Source of the DNA: Niebla homalea
Taxonomy: Eukaryota; Ascomycota; Lecanoromycetes; Lecanorales; Ramalinaceae
DNA: 64,000 bases
Reading direction: 5' to 3'
Assembly: GCA_019925105.1 (NCBI GenBank)
Contig: JAHGAU010000004.1
Span: 806,001 to 870,000 of the forward strand
Part shown: piece by piece, positions 23,640 through 37,690 of the stretch
How positions within the stretch are numbered: position 1 is the stretch's first letter
How the letters are laid out: each line of letters opens with the position of its first letter
The notes under the pieces: model-generated
The model's input: the letters and a program-made list of their open reading frames with translations, nothing else
What the model was told of the DNA's origin: nothing
The model's database searches: none
Position numbers and translations under genes: made by a program

Positions 23640-26600
23640 ATGGCGACGAACAAAGGGACCCCAGAGGTCCAGAACGATACGTATACGTATAACTTAAGTA
23701 ACAATAAGGTTAATATTTTAATTGCGATAAATATAGGTAATATAATAATCGAGAACGAGGGAGACTATGGGTAAGTAATTTATATTAATAAAAATAACGG
23801 GGAATCCTATAAATAACGCGATAATAACGTAACGAATAATTATTAAATTAAATAAACGAACTATAGTTAATAAAATATGCTTAAAGAGATACGTAAAATA
23901 CATAACAATATAGTAAGTAAAAAAGGCGTTAAGGAAATTAAGGCATTAATAATAGCGGGGAAAAAGGGCGATAAATATACGTAAAATAAAAATAATGTTA
24001 ATAATATTAAAAATATATAAAACAGAGGCGAAAATAATAAAAATAATAAACTTATAAATAATTAAGGATAAAGGATAAAAAAAAATATTAAACGCGTAAA
24101 GAAGTCGAAAAAAAAGAAAAAGCGGTAAGGACTTTAAATAAATTATTTACGACGGAATAGATAACTATTACGTTAAAGATTTAACTAATACTATAAATAA
24201 AGTTACGGGGAATAAAGGACTTTTATAAGAAGGTAAAAACAGATTTAAAGGAGTTAAAATAATTAAAAGGAGCTTAAAAGGCGGCAGCAAAAATACCGGT
24301 AAAGGGTAAAAATAAAGATTAAAAAATAAAGGTATAAAGTAAAAAGGCAATAATAAAAACCCCTTAAATAAAAGAAACTTAGGCGGTAAAAGCCATAAAG
24401 AAAAGGCATATAATGACCGAAAAGGAGACAGTATAGGTTAAAAAGAAAATAACGGCGTTAAGGAAAGCGAGGATAATAATTATTTATTTATTAATTTAAA
24501 AAGAAAAGAATACCGTTATAAAGGTAAACTTTTTATAACTTATAAAAGCGTTTAAAATAACGGAAGAACTATTAATAGAATAAGTTATCGCTATATATAA
24601 GCTATAAAATAAGAATATTTTTCTTAATATAATATTTTTAAAAATAAAAGAAAACTTAAAAAAATTAAAGATATAAACCGGTAAAAATAAGTTTAAAAGA
24701 ATAAAAATATTAAGATAATTATTTATTATTATAATAGATAAAATATATTTGATACGCTTTACGGAAATAAAAAAAAAGAGTTTATTTAAAAATATATAGA
24801 AAAAAAGAACCTAATCTTTTACCCCGGATTAAAAATCATAAGCTATAAAATCCTTTTAATAATAAAAAAACCGGATACCTTAAGACGGATAAAAAAAATA
24901 TTCTATAATTATATTAAACGTAACGTTAATAAGGATATATAATAATATCTTAAATAAAAGGATTACGGAGGGAGGGTCTTTTAAATTAATCCGGCCGTAA
25001 AATAAAACGGCAAATATTTATTAATACTTTAAGTATTAAAATTACGGATATATTATTATAAGATACCTTAACGGTATAAGGTATATAATATATATTAAGG
25101 GGTATAATACGTATAAATACGTAAACTTAATAAATAAAAGCTTTATTAAAAACGTATATATATAGCGTATTAAAAAAACCGGTATCCGGTATAAAATCCG
25201 AGATATTCAGTAAAAACCAAGGAAATTAAACGTAAGGAAACTAGGATAATTATTAAAATTAAACGTTATAATTTATATAAAATTAAGCTGGCGAATTAAT
25301 TAAAGATAATTTTAAGACGGAAATAAAATTAATTTAATAAAAACGGGTAAAAAATTATAATAAATAATATAAAGAAAGGGAAGCTTATTATAATATTAAT
25401 CCTTAAGTCCGGCCGCCTTAAAATAATAACGATAATTATAAAAAAGCCAGGGTAAATAATACTTAACTTTAAGGAAAGGCCGGTAGTTTAAATAAAGGTT
25501 AACGGGAAAACCTTAACGGAAATTAATATATAATATATTAATACTGTTAAAAGTAATATTATATAATATATAAAATAAAATAATCAAAATAATATTATTG
25601 ATATTTGAATTTTAAAAAAGTAGAAAACGTTAATATTATAATAATATAAAAGTTATTATTTAACCTATATATATATTTTTCGATTAATTTAAATAAAAAG
25701 TTTTATTTAACATTTAAAAAAAATAAAATAACCTAGATATATTTCTTTATAAATAAGGAACTGGATATAAATAATTAAAATATAACTTATTATAACAGAA
25801 ATTTATATATATTCCAGATTACGTAAGAAAAAAAAGTAAAAAACGACTTAAATATTTATAACAATATAATTTACCGTTAATTAATAAAATAAGGTGATTT
25901 ATGATATTATTACTTAAATAAGCTATATTTATACCTAAAGAATATATTATACTAAAAGATTTTAATTTTTATTATAATATATAAAATAAAGAAGGCTATA
26001 TAATTAACTATATTAAATTAAAAGAGTTATTAATAATTACTATAACGTTTAATCTTTTATTTGCAATACTTTAAAGTATTATAATATAAAAGAATTAAGG
26101 ATTTAAGATAATCATTAATTCAACGTTTAATATAAAGGGGATTATTAACGTAATAATGGCGTATAAACCTTAATAAGACTTAAAATATAACTTAAATTTA
26201 CTCCGGGAAGCGGGACGGGATATATCCCATGGGATAGGGACGGGATAGGGATGGGACGGGATGAAGTGAATAGAATCCCATCCCGTATTAATACGGGATG
26301 GGACGGGATGGGATCGGGATATACCAAGATCCCGGTGGCGGATAAGATAAGGGAAAACCTAACTAAAATAATAACCTAAGGGGTAGATTATTATAAAGAT
26401 TATTATAAATATTTTTTAGGTGATTTATCGATAACCGGAAAAACCATAATCCGGTTATCGATAAACCATTAAAAAAAATATTTATAATAATATTTATGAT
26501 AATCTACCCCTTAATTCACTGTTTTAGCTATACCCCTTTTTTACCCCGCGTCTTAGCGGGATCTTGGCATATCCCGATCTTATCCCGCCGAGATAGGGAT

Positions 26601-28021
26601 GGGATAAGTGAATCAAAAAACCGTCCCATCCCGTCCCGCTTCCCGGAGTACTTAAATTATATAATAATATAAATAACTTTAAATTAATTAATAAACGTAA
26701 CGCCGTTAATAATAATAAGGAAAGTGTAAAAAACGGTTAAGGAAAATAAAGTATATATAAAAATAAAGGAAACAACGATATAATTAATAAAGTTTCCTTA
26801 ATTAAATAACGAAATTTAAATTAACCTTTTTATAAAGTAAATAATAAGAACGTTAAATAAAATGATTAACGTAATAATTCCGATAATAAAACTGTCTGAA
26901 AGAGTTAATATTTATTAAAATAAAAAATATATAATAATAATTATAAAAAAAAAATTAATTAAATACATCATTAAATATAAAACTTAAAAAACGTTTATAT
27001 AATTAAAGGAAGCTTAAGAAAAAAAGAAAAAAATTATTAAGAATATTAAGTAAATATATTTCCGGTCAATAATTCATAACTCAACCGTTCTCCCCCATAA
27101 AATATAGAAGTTAATAAAATATAATAAGGAACAAAGTAAAAAACTTAAATTTATTCTTTAATTCCCGCCGCTTAAGAAACCCGACAATATATTAATTAAT
27201 ACCTTTAACGGTAAAATTAAAGTCCTTAAAAGGGCTTTCTTTTTTCCTTCACTAAATACCGATTTAACGGATACTAAAAGAGTTATACATTTTAACCCGA
27301 TAAATATTAATAAGGAAATAACCTTAAAAATAATAATTAAAATAATCAATAAATTAAAAAAAAAGTTCTTAAATTGAACGGAATTTTAAATAAGTTCCTA
27401 TTAATAATAATATTATTATTTAAGAAGATCTTTATTTACTTATTTTAAGTTTATTTTAAGGTTAATGATTATTTCTGTAAGTTTAAGGAGGTTAAAATAA
27501 TTATCCTTAAGAAATTAATTAAATTAAATTACTTTAAAATAAAAACTTATAAATTAATTATATTCCTTTATACGTTAAGGAAAGCCTTAAAAATAGTAAT
27601 TATAAAAATCCTTAGTAATTACGTAAAAGAATATAAGCTCCTCCCGGATTAATAAATAAATATAAAGAGAAAAAGATTAATAAAAACGGCCCTCAAAAGT
27701 TTAATTAACGGTATATATATAATATAAAATTATAAAAAGAAATACGTTATAAGCCTCCTTTCTTTAAATATTGCGGGAACCTTTAATAAAAAAAATATTA
27801 AATATTTTTATATAATTTACGGAGAAAAAAAATATTATTATTCTTTATAAAATAAATTAAAAGCTTTTTAAATAATTAAATAACGTTAATTAACCTGAAA
27901 TAAAAATTAAGCTTAATAAAACCCATTATAATTAAAACCCTTTAAAAAAATTTTATCCTATGTTTATTCTTTAATGCCCTATCAATTGAGGAATTAATTA
28001 AGTTAAATTAAACATTTAATA
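23640..28021 (+). mobile_element. LINE copy 2, left part (ORF1 to RT)
   Basis: ORF1 begins at ATG 23640 with the conserved ATGGCGACGAACAAAGGGAC. ORF2 begins near 25530 and is split by the foldback MITE at 26199-26650. RT text, including a GTFNK block near 27780, reaches about 28000, where LINE copy 3 is inserted. The rest of copy 2 resumes at 33844. Almost all C/G outside CpG is lost apart from the first 50 bases. Confidence 0.82.
26199..26650. mobile_element. Foldback MITE, copy 1 (452 bp)
   Basis: Terminal inverted repeats begin TACTCCGGGAAGCGGGACGG on both strands and are identical over about 23 bp. An exact 8-bp TSD, CTTAAATT (26191-26198 and 26651-26658), interrupts LINE ORF2. The two arms are related along most of the element: iterated GGGACGGGAT motifs outside, a GATCCCG-containing block next, and a central hairpin at about 26378-26512. 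The 8-bp TSD suggests a hAT-type transposase supplied elsewhere. RIP is slight except in the centre. There is no coding capacity. Confidence 0.87.
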
Positions 28022-28050
28022 TTATATATATTCTACCTAGAATAAAGAAA

Positions 28051-29930
28051 ATGGCGACGAACAAAGGGACCCCAGAGGTCCAAAACGATACGTATACGTA
28101 TAGCTTTAATAACAGTAAGAAAAGTATATTAAGTATAATAAATAGAAGTAACGTAATAGTTAAGAATAAGGTGGTAAACGGGTAAGTAACCTATATTAAC
28201 AGAAACGGTAATAACGCGTATGGGTAATATAATAATAATAAGCCGGATAATACTTAAAATAAATAAAAGAATTAAAGTTAATAAAATACGTATATTAAAG
28301 CGTATAAAACGTATAATAATAATACGGAGATAATAGGTAAATAAGGGGGTAAAAAGGCCGGTATAATATTAACGGCGAAGGGTACGGGCGGGGAAAAAGG
28401 GTAGAAAGACCGCGGTAAAAGTATTATTAAGGGTATATAAAAGGGAAATAAGGTTAATAAGGAGGATAAAACCTTAAGGGACTAAAGGTAAAAAGCGGAG
28501 ATAATATATTGCCCGGTAAGTAAAAGCGAAAGGGTAATAAAGAAGATAATAAAGGCCTTAAAAGGACTCTTTACGGTAAAATAAAAGGATATTACGTTAA
28601 AAACCTAGCCGATATTACAGATTAAGCTAAAAAATATAAAGGACTTCTATATAAAAATAAGGGTAAAATTAAGGGAAACGGAGTGACTATAGGGCTCTTA
28701 AAAGGCGGTAATGAAAACGTTAATAAAGGGTAAAGACGGCGGTTTAAAGCTAAGTATATAAAATGAAAATATAAAGACGGCGGCCCTTTAAATAAAAAAG
28801 AATTAAGTAATAAAAATAATAAAAAGGATATCCGTAACAGAGAATAAAAAAATAATAGAGGAGAGGGCAGCTATATTAAAGAAGGTAAGGATAATAACGG
28901 TCCGTTTATTTAATAACGAGGAAAGGAATATAACGATAAAAGTAAACCCGTTATAATTAATAAAGGCTTTTAAAGTAATAATAAAACCGTTAATAAAACA
29001 GATTATTACGGTATATAAACTATAAAGTAAAGATATCCTTCTTAATATAACGTTTTTAAAAATAAAGGAAAGTTTAAAGTGGTTTAAGGCTTAAGTTAAT
29101 AAAGGAAAATATAAGTTAATTAAGGTTTTAAGGTAATCGTTTACCATTATAATAAATAAAATATACCTTTTACGTTTTAAGGAAACCGAAAAAAAAAGTT
29201 ACGTTAAAAAATATAAAAAGGGAGAATATAGTTCTTTACTTAAAGCTTAAGATTATTAACTATAAACTTCCGTTAATAATAAAGAGATTTAACTCCTTAA
29301 AATACGTAAAGAAATACTTTACTGTTATATTAAGTATAACGTTAATAAAAATATATAATAACGTCTTAAATAAAAGGATTATTAAAAAAAGATCTTTTAA
29401 AATAATTTAACTATAAAATAAAACGGTTAATATTTATTAATATTTTAAGTATTAAAATTATAAATATACTATTACAAAATACCTTAATATTATAAAGTAT
29501 ACGGTTTACGTTAAAAGCTATAATACCTATAAATATATAAAACTGATAATTAAAGGGCTTATAAAGAATACGTTTAAATATACTACGTATAATAAAGAAA
29601 AATATTTAATATAAGATTCTAAGTATATAATAAAAGTTAAAAAGATTAAATATAAAGAAACCCGGATAACCGTGAAAATCCAACGGTATAATATATACAA
29701 GATTAATTTAATAAATTAATTAAAGGCAACCTTAAAACGTAAACTTAATTAATTAAATAATAAAAAATAAATAACGGTAAAAAAGAGAAAGCTCTTTATA
29801 ATCTTAACCTTAAAAGCCGGCCGTCTTACGTCTTTAATAGTGGCTAGGAAAGTATTAAATTAAAAAATGCTTAATTTTAATAAGAAGTCCGTAAATTAAG
29901 TAAATATAAAAAAAAAGTTTTTATAAAGAT
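28051..29930 (+). pseudogene. LINE copy 3 ORF1 remnant
   Basis: ORF1 in this family spans about 1.9 kb, roughly 620 codons before decay. It begins MATNKG with a run of hydrophilic residues and is expected to encode the RNA-binding gag-like protein. The region 29640-29860 corresponds to the C-terminal part where Tad1 relatives carry zinc knuckles, but RIP has removed any recognisable cysteine pattern. It is nonfunctional. Confidence 0.6.
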
Positions 29931-29934
29931 TAAT

Positions 29935-32900
29935 ATATAATATATTAACGTTTCTGAAAATAATATAATATAATGTTTATAATAAAAGAATTAAAGTAAT
30001 AATACCGATATTTAAATTTAAAAAAGTTAAGGACGTTAATATTATAGCAATATAAGAATTACCGTATAATTTATATATATATTTATTTATTAACTTAAGG
30101 GAGGAGTTTTATTTAACCTTTAAAGAGGATAAAATAATTAAAATATATTTCTTTATAAATAAACGGCTTAACGTAAATAATTAAGATATTACTTATTATA
30201 ATAGAAATTTTTATATATTCTATATTATAAAAGACAAGGACTTAAAGGGCGACTTTAATATTTATAACGCGTATAACCCGCCGCCGATTAATAAGGAAAG
30301 ACCTTTTATAATACCGTTACTTAAAAAAGTTTTAATTATTTTAAGTAAATATATATTACTTAAAGACTTTAATTTATATTACTATATATAAAATAAAGAA
30401 GGGTATATAATAAATTACGTTAAATCGGATAACTTATTAATGGTTATTACTTAAGTTAATTTCTTATTATTAATATTATAAAGGATTATTACGTAAGAAA
30501 ATCGTAAATTTAAAATAACGATTAATTTAACTTTTAATACGGAAAAAGTTACCGGCGTAATTATAATATATAAGTTATAAAAGAACTTAAAATATAACTT
30601 AAATTATATACCGATATAAATAACCTTAAACTAAACCGTTAATACGACCTTATTATTACCGGTAAGGAGGGCGTAAAAAACGGTTAAGGAAGCAAAGGTT
30701 TATATAAAAATAAAGGAAATAATAATATAATTTATAGACCTTTTTTAATTAAATAATAAAGACCGGATTAACTTCTTTATAAAACGAATAATAAAAATAT
30801 TAAATAAAATAATTAATAAAATTATTTTAATAATAAAACTTTCTTAAAAAGTTAAAACTTATTAAAATAAAAAATATATAATTATAATTATAAAAACGAA
30901 AAGGTTAATTAAGTAAGCTTTTAAATATAAAAATTAAAAAATATTTAATTAATTAAAAATTATTTAAAAAGAAAAAGAAAGGATTATTAAGAAAGTTAAA
31001 TAAATATACTTTTAGTTTATAATATATAATTTAACGGTTTTACCTTATAATATTTAGAAGTTAATAAAATATAATAAAGAATAAAATAAGAAATTAAAGT
31101 TTATCCTTAAATTCCCGTCCCTTAAGAAACCCGATAATATATTAATTAATACCTTTAACGGGAAGATTAAGGCCCTTAAAAAAGCATTTTTCCCCTTTTT
31201 ATTAAAAGTTAACTTAAATAATATTAATAACGTTACGTATTCCGACCCCGTATTAATAAATAAGGTAATAATATAAGACATAATAATTAAAACGATTAAT
31301 AAATTAAAAAAGGATAAAGCCTTAAAACCAAATAAGATTCTTAATAGATTCCTGGTAATAATAATTTTACCGTTTAAAAAGGTTTTTATTTACTTTTTTT
31401 AAATATATTTTAACGTCGGTTATTATTTACGTAAGTTTAAGGAAATAAAAATAATTATCCTTAAAAAGCTTATTAAACCGGATTACTTTAAGGTAAAGTT
31501 TTATAGACTTATTATATTCCTATATATATTAAGGAAAGCCTTAAAGATAATAATAATGAAAATCCTTAATAATTATATAAAGAATTACGGACTTCTCCCC
31601 GATTAATAAATAAGAATAAAGAAAAATAAGTTAATAAAAATAGCCCTTAAAAAGTTAATTAACGGCATATATACGATATAAGGTTACGGGAAAAAATATA
31701 TTATAAATCTTTTTTCTTTTAATATTATAAATGTTTTTAATAAGGTAAATTATTAAAGGTTATTATATAATTTAAGGAAGAAAAGGATATTATCCTTTTT
31801 AATTAAGTAAATAAAGAGTTTCTTAAGTAATTAAGCTATATTAATTAACTTAAGATAAAAAATAAACTTAATAAAGCCCGCTATAATAAAGATTCCTTAA
31901 GGATTGTTTATTTCTTTTATATTATTTTTATTCTTTAACGGTTTATTAATCAAGGAGTATATTAAGTTAAAATAAAAGGTTTAAATTAAAGGTTTTATTA
32001 ATAACGTTTATTTCTTAACTTATAATACGTTTATATATATAAATTATTTAAAATTAAAATAAGTTTATAAAGTTTATTTTTAATAAGTAAGAATTTATGG
32101 GGCTTAATTTATGCCGTATAAATATAAGTTTATTTATATAATTAAAAGCTTAAGGCTATATAATATAATAATTATAATAAATTTAAGTAAAATTACGGTA
32201 AAGCTAGATATTAATATTAAAGTCCTTAACCTTTAAATAAATAAAAAGCTTAATTAAAAAGACTATATAAGAAAAGTTTAAAAAAAAATAACTTTATAAA
32301 AAAAAACCTTATTTATCTCGCCGTATTAATATAAAGAATTACGTTATAAAAAGCCCGGACTATTTATTAAGCTATAATAAAGTTAATTATAATATACATT
32401 ATAATTATTTAATATATATTTAAAAGTATTCCGGGATATAAGAAAAAGCTTATTTAAATATTATAGAAAGTCCAGAATTAATATTTAAGAATAATTAATA
32501 ATATTTATAAAGTAACCTTTATCCCGGTATTAAAGTTTAAAATCTTTATATTGCCAATTAAGATTTTATTAAATTAAATAGTTATTTAAGTAAAATTAAA
32601 GAAATATATATACTTAATTACGATAATAAGAAACGGGCGGATCCGCTAGAATCTTAATAAGTTTAAAGTTAAAGGGAATAAATTAAAAATATTTATTTCC
32701 TTTTTTATTAAGATAAAGTAAAAATAAGCTAAGAAGGAAATTAATTTTACCGGTATTCCGGAGGTTAATTTAAACAGGTATAAACTCTTATTAAACGTAA
32801 GAAAAACCGAGATTAAAAGGATCTAAAGAGTAAAAACTATAGCGATTACTTTATAAGCTATAATAAAATAAATTAAATATTAATAAAAATATAAAGACTT

Positions 32901-33700
32901 TATATTTTAAAATCATTATTATTTAGTTTTAAACGATAAAAAGATTATTAATAAGTATCTCCGCCGTTATAATATTATAAAAAAAAGTAATAACGTATTA
33001 ATAATTTAACTCCGGATAAGTAAAAATAATTAATTTATTTCTTATTTATTATATATATTAAAAATCGGATAAACGCCGGATATAAATACGGATAAAGGAA
33101 GTAAAATATTATATACGTCCTTATTTCTTATTTTTTATTTATAGAAATTAAATTAAAATTTATCGTAAAAATTAATACTTATAATTATTATTAAATATTA
33201 TTTATAAAATAAAATATCCGGGTAATTATTAAGTTTATAATATTTACCGGATTATTATTATAATTTAACCTTATTATAAAAATAAATAAAATTATTAAAA
33301 ACCTTATAAAGAAAGCTTATTACCGGTTAAAGAAAAAAAAGAAAAGCGGAAACCGGTTATATTAATTATATAAATCGGAAAGCATTTTTTATAGCCGTAA
33401 GGATATAATAATAAACGCTTATTAAAAGTCTTTAAAGGAATTAACGGCAATAATAATATAAAAAGGATATATATTAAATACGTAAGTATTAATAAAAATA
33501 TTTAAAAGTATTATATAAAATTAAGGTAATATATATATATAAAGGAACGGAAAAGCAATAAGTTTAAGGATAATCTTTATAAAAATACGATTATAATATT
33601 ACGGATTTTCTTAAAGGAGTTAAAATATAAAAAGTATATAAATAGATTATTATTTTTTAAATAGCTATTAATATCCTTTACCTTAAAGGATAAAGGGTAA
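29935..33700 (+). pseudogene. LINE copy 3 ORF2 remnant (APE endonuclease + RT)
   Basis: The ORF2 start is read as ILTFLKII*YNV, matching the LRILQYNV opening of APE-type LINE endonucleases. RT motifs follow: NIINVFNKVNY near 31725 (usual DISGAFDNVxH) and GFINNVYFLTYNT at about 31991-32030, where both active-site aspartates of the F-x-D-D box have become asparagine. About 1.7 kb follow RT before the tail, room for an RNase H domain I could not confirm. It is inactive. Confidence 0.72.
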
Positions 33701-33843
33701 AGGTTTAATAAACGCCGGTTTTTACTTTAACGTTATAAGTATCAGGTTTTTACGGTTATTAGTAAGGTTAAAAGGCCGCATATTAAGGAACGCCGGAATT
33801 AGCTTAACTAGACCCGTAGTATAAATCAATCAATCAATCAATC

Positions 33844-35694
33844 AAATTAAACAGTTTAAGTCAAAGGTTTTATCGATAATATATATTAATTAAATTATAA
33901 TATTTTTACTTATATAAACTATTCAAAGTTAAAATAAACTTATAAAGTTTATTTATAATAAATAAAAATATATAAAGTTTAATTTATATTATATAAATAT
34001 AAATTTATTTATATAATTAAAAACTTAAAGTTATATAATATAATAATTATAATAAATTTAAATAAAATTATAATAAAATTAAAAGTTAATATTAAAGTCC
34101 TTAATTTTTAAGTTAACGGGAAGTTTAATTAAAAGGATTATATATAGAAGGCTTAAAGGAAAATAATTTCTTAAGAAAAAAGCTTTACGTATTCTATAAT
34201 ATTAACGTAAAATACTACCTTATAAAAAATTAAAACCGTTTATTAAGCGATAATAAAGTTAATTATAATATATATAATAATTATTTAATATACTTTTAAA
34301 AATACCTCCGGATATAAAAAAGAACCTATTTAATAACTATAAAAAATTTAAAACTGGTACTTAAGAGTAATTAATAATATATATAAGGCGACCCCCTTAT
34401 TCCGGTATTAAAGTCCGAGATCTTTATATTATTAATCGAGTAATTAAATAATTATTTAAATAAGACTTAAAAGGGATATATACCCAGTTATAACTATAGG
34501 GAGCGGACGGATCCGACTGAACCTTAAGAAATCCCGGATAAAAAAGGGTAAAAGCGAAATATTATTTTTGTTAAAATAAAATTAAAGTAAATTAAGAAGA
34601 AAATTAATTTAATTTACGTTTAAAAGGTTAATTTAAAATTATATAAATTCGTACCCAGCGTAAGGAAAACGAAATCTAAAAAAGTTATAAGGGTAAAAAC
34701 GGAAATAATTACCCTATAGATAATATTATAATAAATTAAGCGTTAACGTAAATATAAAGAATTAATCCCTTAAAAGTGACGGTACTTAACTTTTAATAAT
34801 AAAGAAATTACTAATAAATACCTTTATTATTATAGGATTATAAGGAAAGGTAATAATACGTTGATAATTTAACTTCGGATAAATAAGAACGGACGAATTT
34901 ATTTCCTTTTTATTACGTATATTAATAGTTAAACGGATATTAATTATAAATATAAATAAAGGAATTAAAACGTAATTTACGTATTTATTTTATGTTCATT
35001 ATTTACGGAGCTTAAAATGGTATTAATTAGAAAGGCCGGAATAAACAATTATTATAAAATGCTTTTTATAAAATAAAACATCCGGGTAGCGATAAAATTT
35101 ATAATTTATTACTTTAATTTAACCTTACCGGTAAAATAAATAAGGTTATTAAAAACCTTATAAAGAAAGTTTATTACCGGCCAGGAAAAAAAAGGAAAAA
35201 TCAGTACCGGCTATAGTAATTTATATAAATTAAAGAATATCTTTTATAATTAAAGGAATATAATAATAAATACTTATTAAAAGTCCTTAAAAGAAATAAC
35301 GGTAATAATAAAATAAAAAATAATTACGATTAAAACAATAATAATATACGTACCGGTAAAGGTATTTAAAAATATTACTTATGAGGTTAATATAAAACGG
35401 ACCCGTAAAGAAATAGAAAAACTATAAATTTAAAAATAACCCTTAAAAGGACTTAATCATAATAATATAGGTTTTCTTTAAAAAAGCGTATAAATAAATT
35501 ATTATTTTTTAAATAATTATAAATACTTTTTATCCTTTAAAATGAAAAAAAAGGTTAAATAAATATTGGTTTTTAATCTTAACGTTATAAGTATTAGGTT
35601 TTTACGGTTATTAATAAGGCTTAAAGGCCAACTATTAAAGAACGCCGGAATTAACTTAAATAAATCCGTAATATAAATCAATCAATCAATCAAT
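33844..35694 (+). mobile_element. LINE copy 2, right part with tail
   Basis: It resumes with TTTTATCGATAATATATATT, the FIDNIY RT active-site block, at about 33868 directly after copy 3. It runs to an (AATC)n tail ending near 35694. Copy 1c continues immediately after the tail, confirming that copy 2 sits inside copy 1c. It is RIP-saturated. Confidence 0.8.
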
Positions 35695-36522
35695 AATATA
35701 TAGAATAAAGAAAGTTATATATTTAATTATATTAAGTTAAAAGAATTATTAATAACCGTTATAATATTTAATCTTTTATTATTAATACTTTAAAATATTA
35801 TAACGTAAAAAAACCGGCGATTTAGGATAACGATTAATTTAATATTTAATACGGAGGGGATTATTAACATAATAATAATATATAGGTTTTAAGAAGACTT
35901 AAAATATAACTTAAATTATATACCGATATAAATAACCTTAAATTAATATAACGCCGTTAATATTAGTAAGAAAAGCGTAGAAAACGGTTAAGGAAGTTAA
36001 GGTATATATAAAAATGGAGGAAATAGTAGCTTAATTAATAAAAGTCCCTTAATTAAATAATAAAAATTAAATCGATTTCTTTATAAAGCGAATAATAAAA
36101 GCGTTAAACGAAACAATTAACGTAATAATTTTAGTAACGAATTTATCTTAAAGAGTTAAAACCTATTAAGATAAAAAGTATATAAAATAATTATAAAAAT
36201 GAAAACGTTAATTAAGTAAACTATTAAATATAGGAATTAAGAAATATTTACGTAACTAAAAGAAACTTAAAAGGAAAAGGAATTTATTATTAAGAAGATT
36301 AAGCAGATATACTTCCGGTTAATAGTTTAGAATTCGGCTATTTCCCCTTATAGGGTATAGAAATTAACGAAATATAATAAGGAATAAAGTAAAAAACTTA
36401 AATTTATCCTTAAATTCCCGTTTCTTAAGAGGCTTAATAAAATAATAATTAATATTTTTGACGGTAAAATTAAGGCTCTTAAAAGAGCTTTCTTTTTTTT
36501 ATTAAACGTAAATTTACAAAAG
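35695..36522 (+). mobile_element. LINE copy 1c, right part
   Basis: It continues the ORF2 endonuclease-to-RT linker (matching 9735 onward in copy 1a). It breaks off near 36522 against a microsatellite-rich block, so RT and the tail are missing. It is RIP-saturated. Confidence 0.7.
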
Positions 36523-36830
36523 AGGTTATAGGATTACGTATAAAAACTATAATTGCTTATAAACAATCTTAAAAGGTATACCGTTTTACCGCAATAAATT
36601 ATATTGATCATTAAAATAAAGTGGGGTGAAGCTTTTTAAATTTATTAATTAATTAATTACTTTAACGATTATTTATTTCATTACTCTTTTATGGTTTTAT
36701 TCTTTTCTAATTTTATTCTTTTAAGATTTTCTTCTTTCAGGATTTTATTCGTTCACGATTTTACACGGTCAGGATTGTATTCGTTCATGATTTTATTCGT
36801 TTATGATTTTATTCTTTCATGTTTATATTC
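36523..36830. other. Low-RIP AT-rich lead-in to the microsatellite block
   Basis: Ordinary CpA/TpG content returns abruptly at the LINE boundary. The sequence becomes thymine-rich with repeated GATTTTATTC-like motifs (36700-36830), the degenerate front of the tandem arrays that follow. No gene was seen. Confidence 0.45.
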
Positions 36831-36990
36831 TGATATTCTGATATTCTGATATTCTGATATTCTGATACTCTGATATTCTGATACTCTGATACTCTGATAT
36901 TCTGATATTCTGATATTCTGATATTCTGATATTCTGATATTCTGATATTCTGATATTCTTAAATTCTGATATTCTTAAATTCTAAAGTTA
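36830..36990. repeat. (GATATTCT)n microsatellite
   Basis: About 16 tandem copies of the 8-mer GATATTCT, with occasional GATACTCT variants, decaying into TTAAATTCT at the right end. They are exact repeats with little RIP. Confidence 0.95.
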
Positions 36991-37199
36991 CTGAAATCTT
37001 AAATTCTTAAATTTATTCTTTTATATATATTATCAGAAAATAATTTATATATCAAATTTAAAAGATTTTAATTAAGTATAAGGAGTAATGATATAATTGA
37101 ATAATATTACATTAATTATTGAACCTATTTACGTTATAAATTTTATGTTAAAAAGATTAAAGAGTTATAGATTTAAAAGTTAAATTAAATAATAACATT

Positions 37200-37690
37200 T
37201 AAGGATGAATGAATTAATGAATTATTAAGTTAAAGAATTGAAGATTTGAAGATTTAAAGGATTAGAGAATTAAAGAATTAAGGAAGTAAGGACGTAAGGA
37301 AGTAAGGAAGTAAGGAAGTAAGGAAGTAAGGAAGTAAGGAAGTAAGGAAGTAAGGAAGTAAGGAAGTAAGGAAGTAAGGAAGTATGAAATTAAGGAAGTA
37401 AGAAATTAAGGAATTAAGGCATTAAGGAATTAAGGAATTAAGGAACTAAGGAACTAAGGAACTAAGGAACTAAGGAAGTAAAGAATTAAAGAATTAAAGA
37501 ATTAAAGAATTAAAGAATTAAAGAATTAAAGAATTAAAGAATTAAAGAATTAAAGAATTAAGGAAGTAAGGAGTTAAGGAATTAAGCAATCAAGGCATTA
37601 AGGCATTAAGGCATTAAGGAATTAAGGAAGAAAAGAACTAAGGCATTAAAAAGGAATTAAGGAAGAACAGAACTAAGGAAGTAAAGAAGT
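37200..37690. repeat. Compound 8-bp microsatellites (GGAAGTAA)n, (GGAACTAA)n, (AAAGAATT)n
   Basis: Successive arrays share an 8-bp period: GGAAGTAA from about 37270 to 37385, mixed GGAATTAA and GGAACTAA to about 37475, then AAAGAATT to about 37562 and mixed units to 37690. Adjacent arrays differ by single bases of the same octamer, so they probably arose by stepwise mutation and expansion. Confidence 0.93.

Larger units (their letters stand above)
28022..33843 (+). mobile_element. Full-length LINE copy 3 (Tad1-like), nested in copy 2
   Basis: This is the clearest complete LINE at about 5.8 kb. A short leader precedes ATG 28051, and the element ends with an (AATC)5 tail near 33840. AAATTAAACA-TTTAA is repeated before the leader and after the tail, a TSD of about 15 bp with one base difference, and LINE copy 2 continues uninterrupted on the far side. 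This fixes the family length and shows that ORF1 starts within about 30 bases of the element's 5' end. All frames are broken by RIP. Confidence 0.88.

Noticed and set aside
27158..27349. Minus-strand 63-codon frame, and a similar one at 31054-31281
   Set aside because: They are homologous antisense shadows of LINE ORF2 at the same relative position in two copies.
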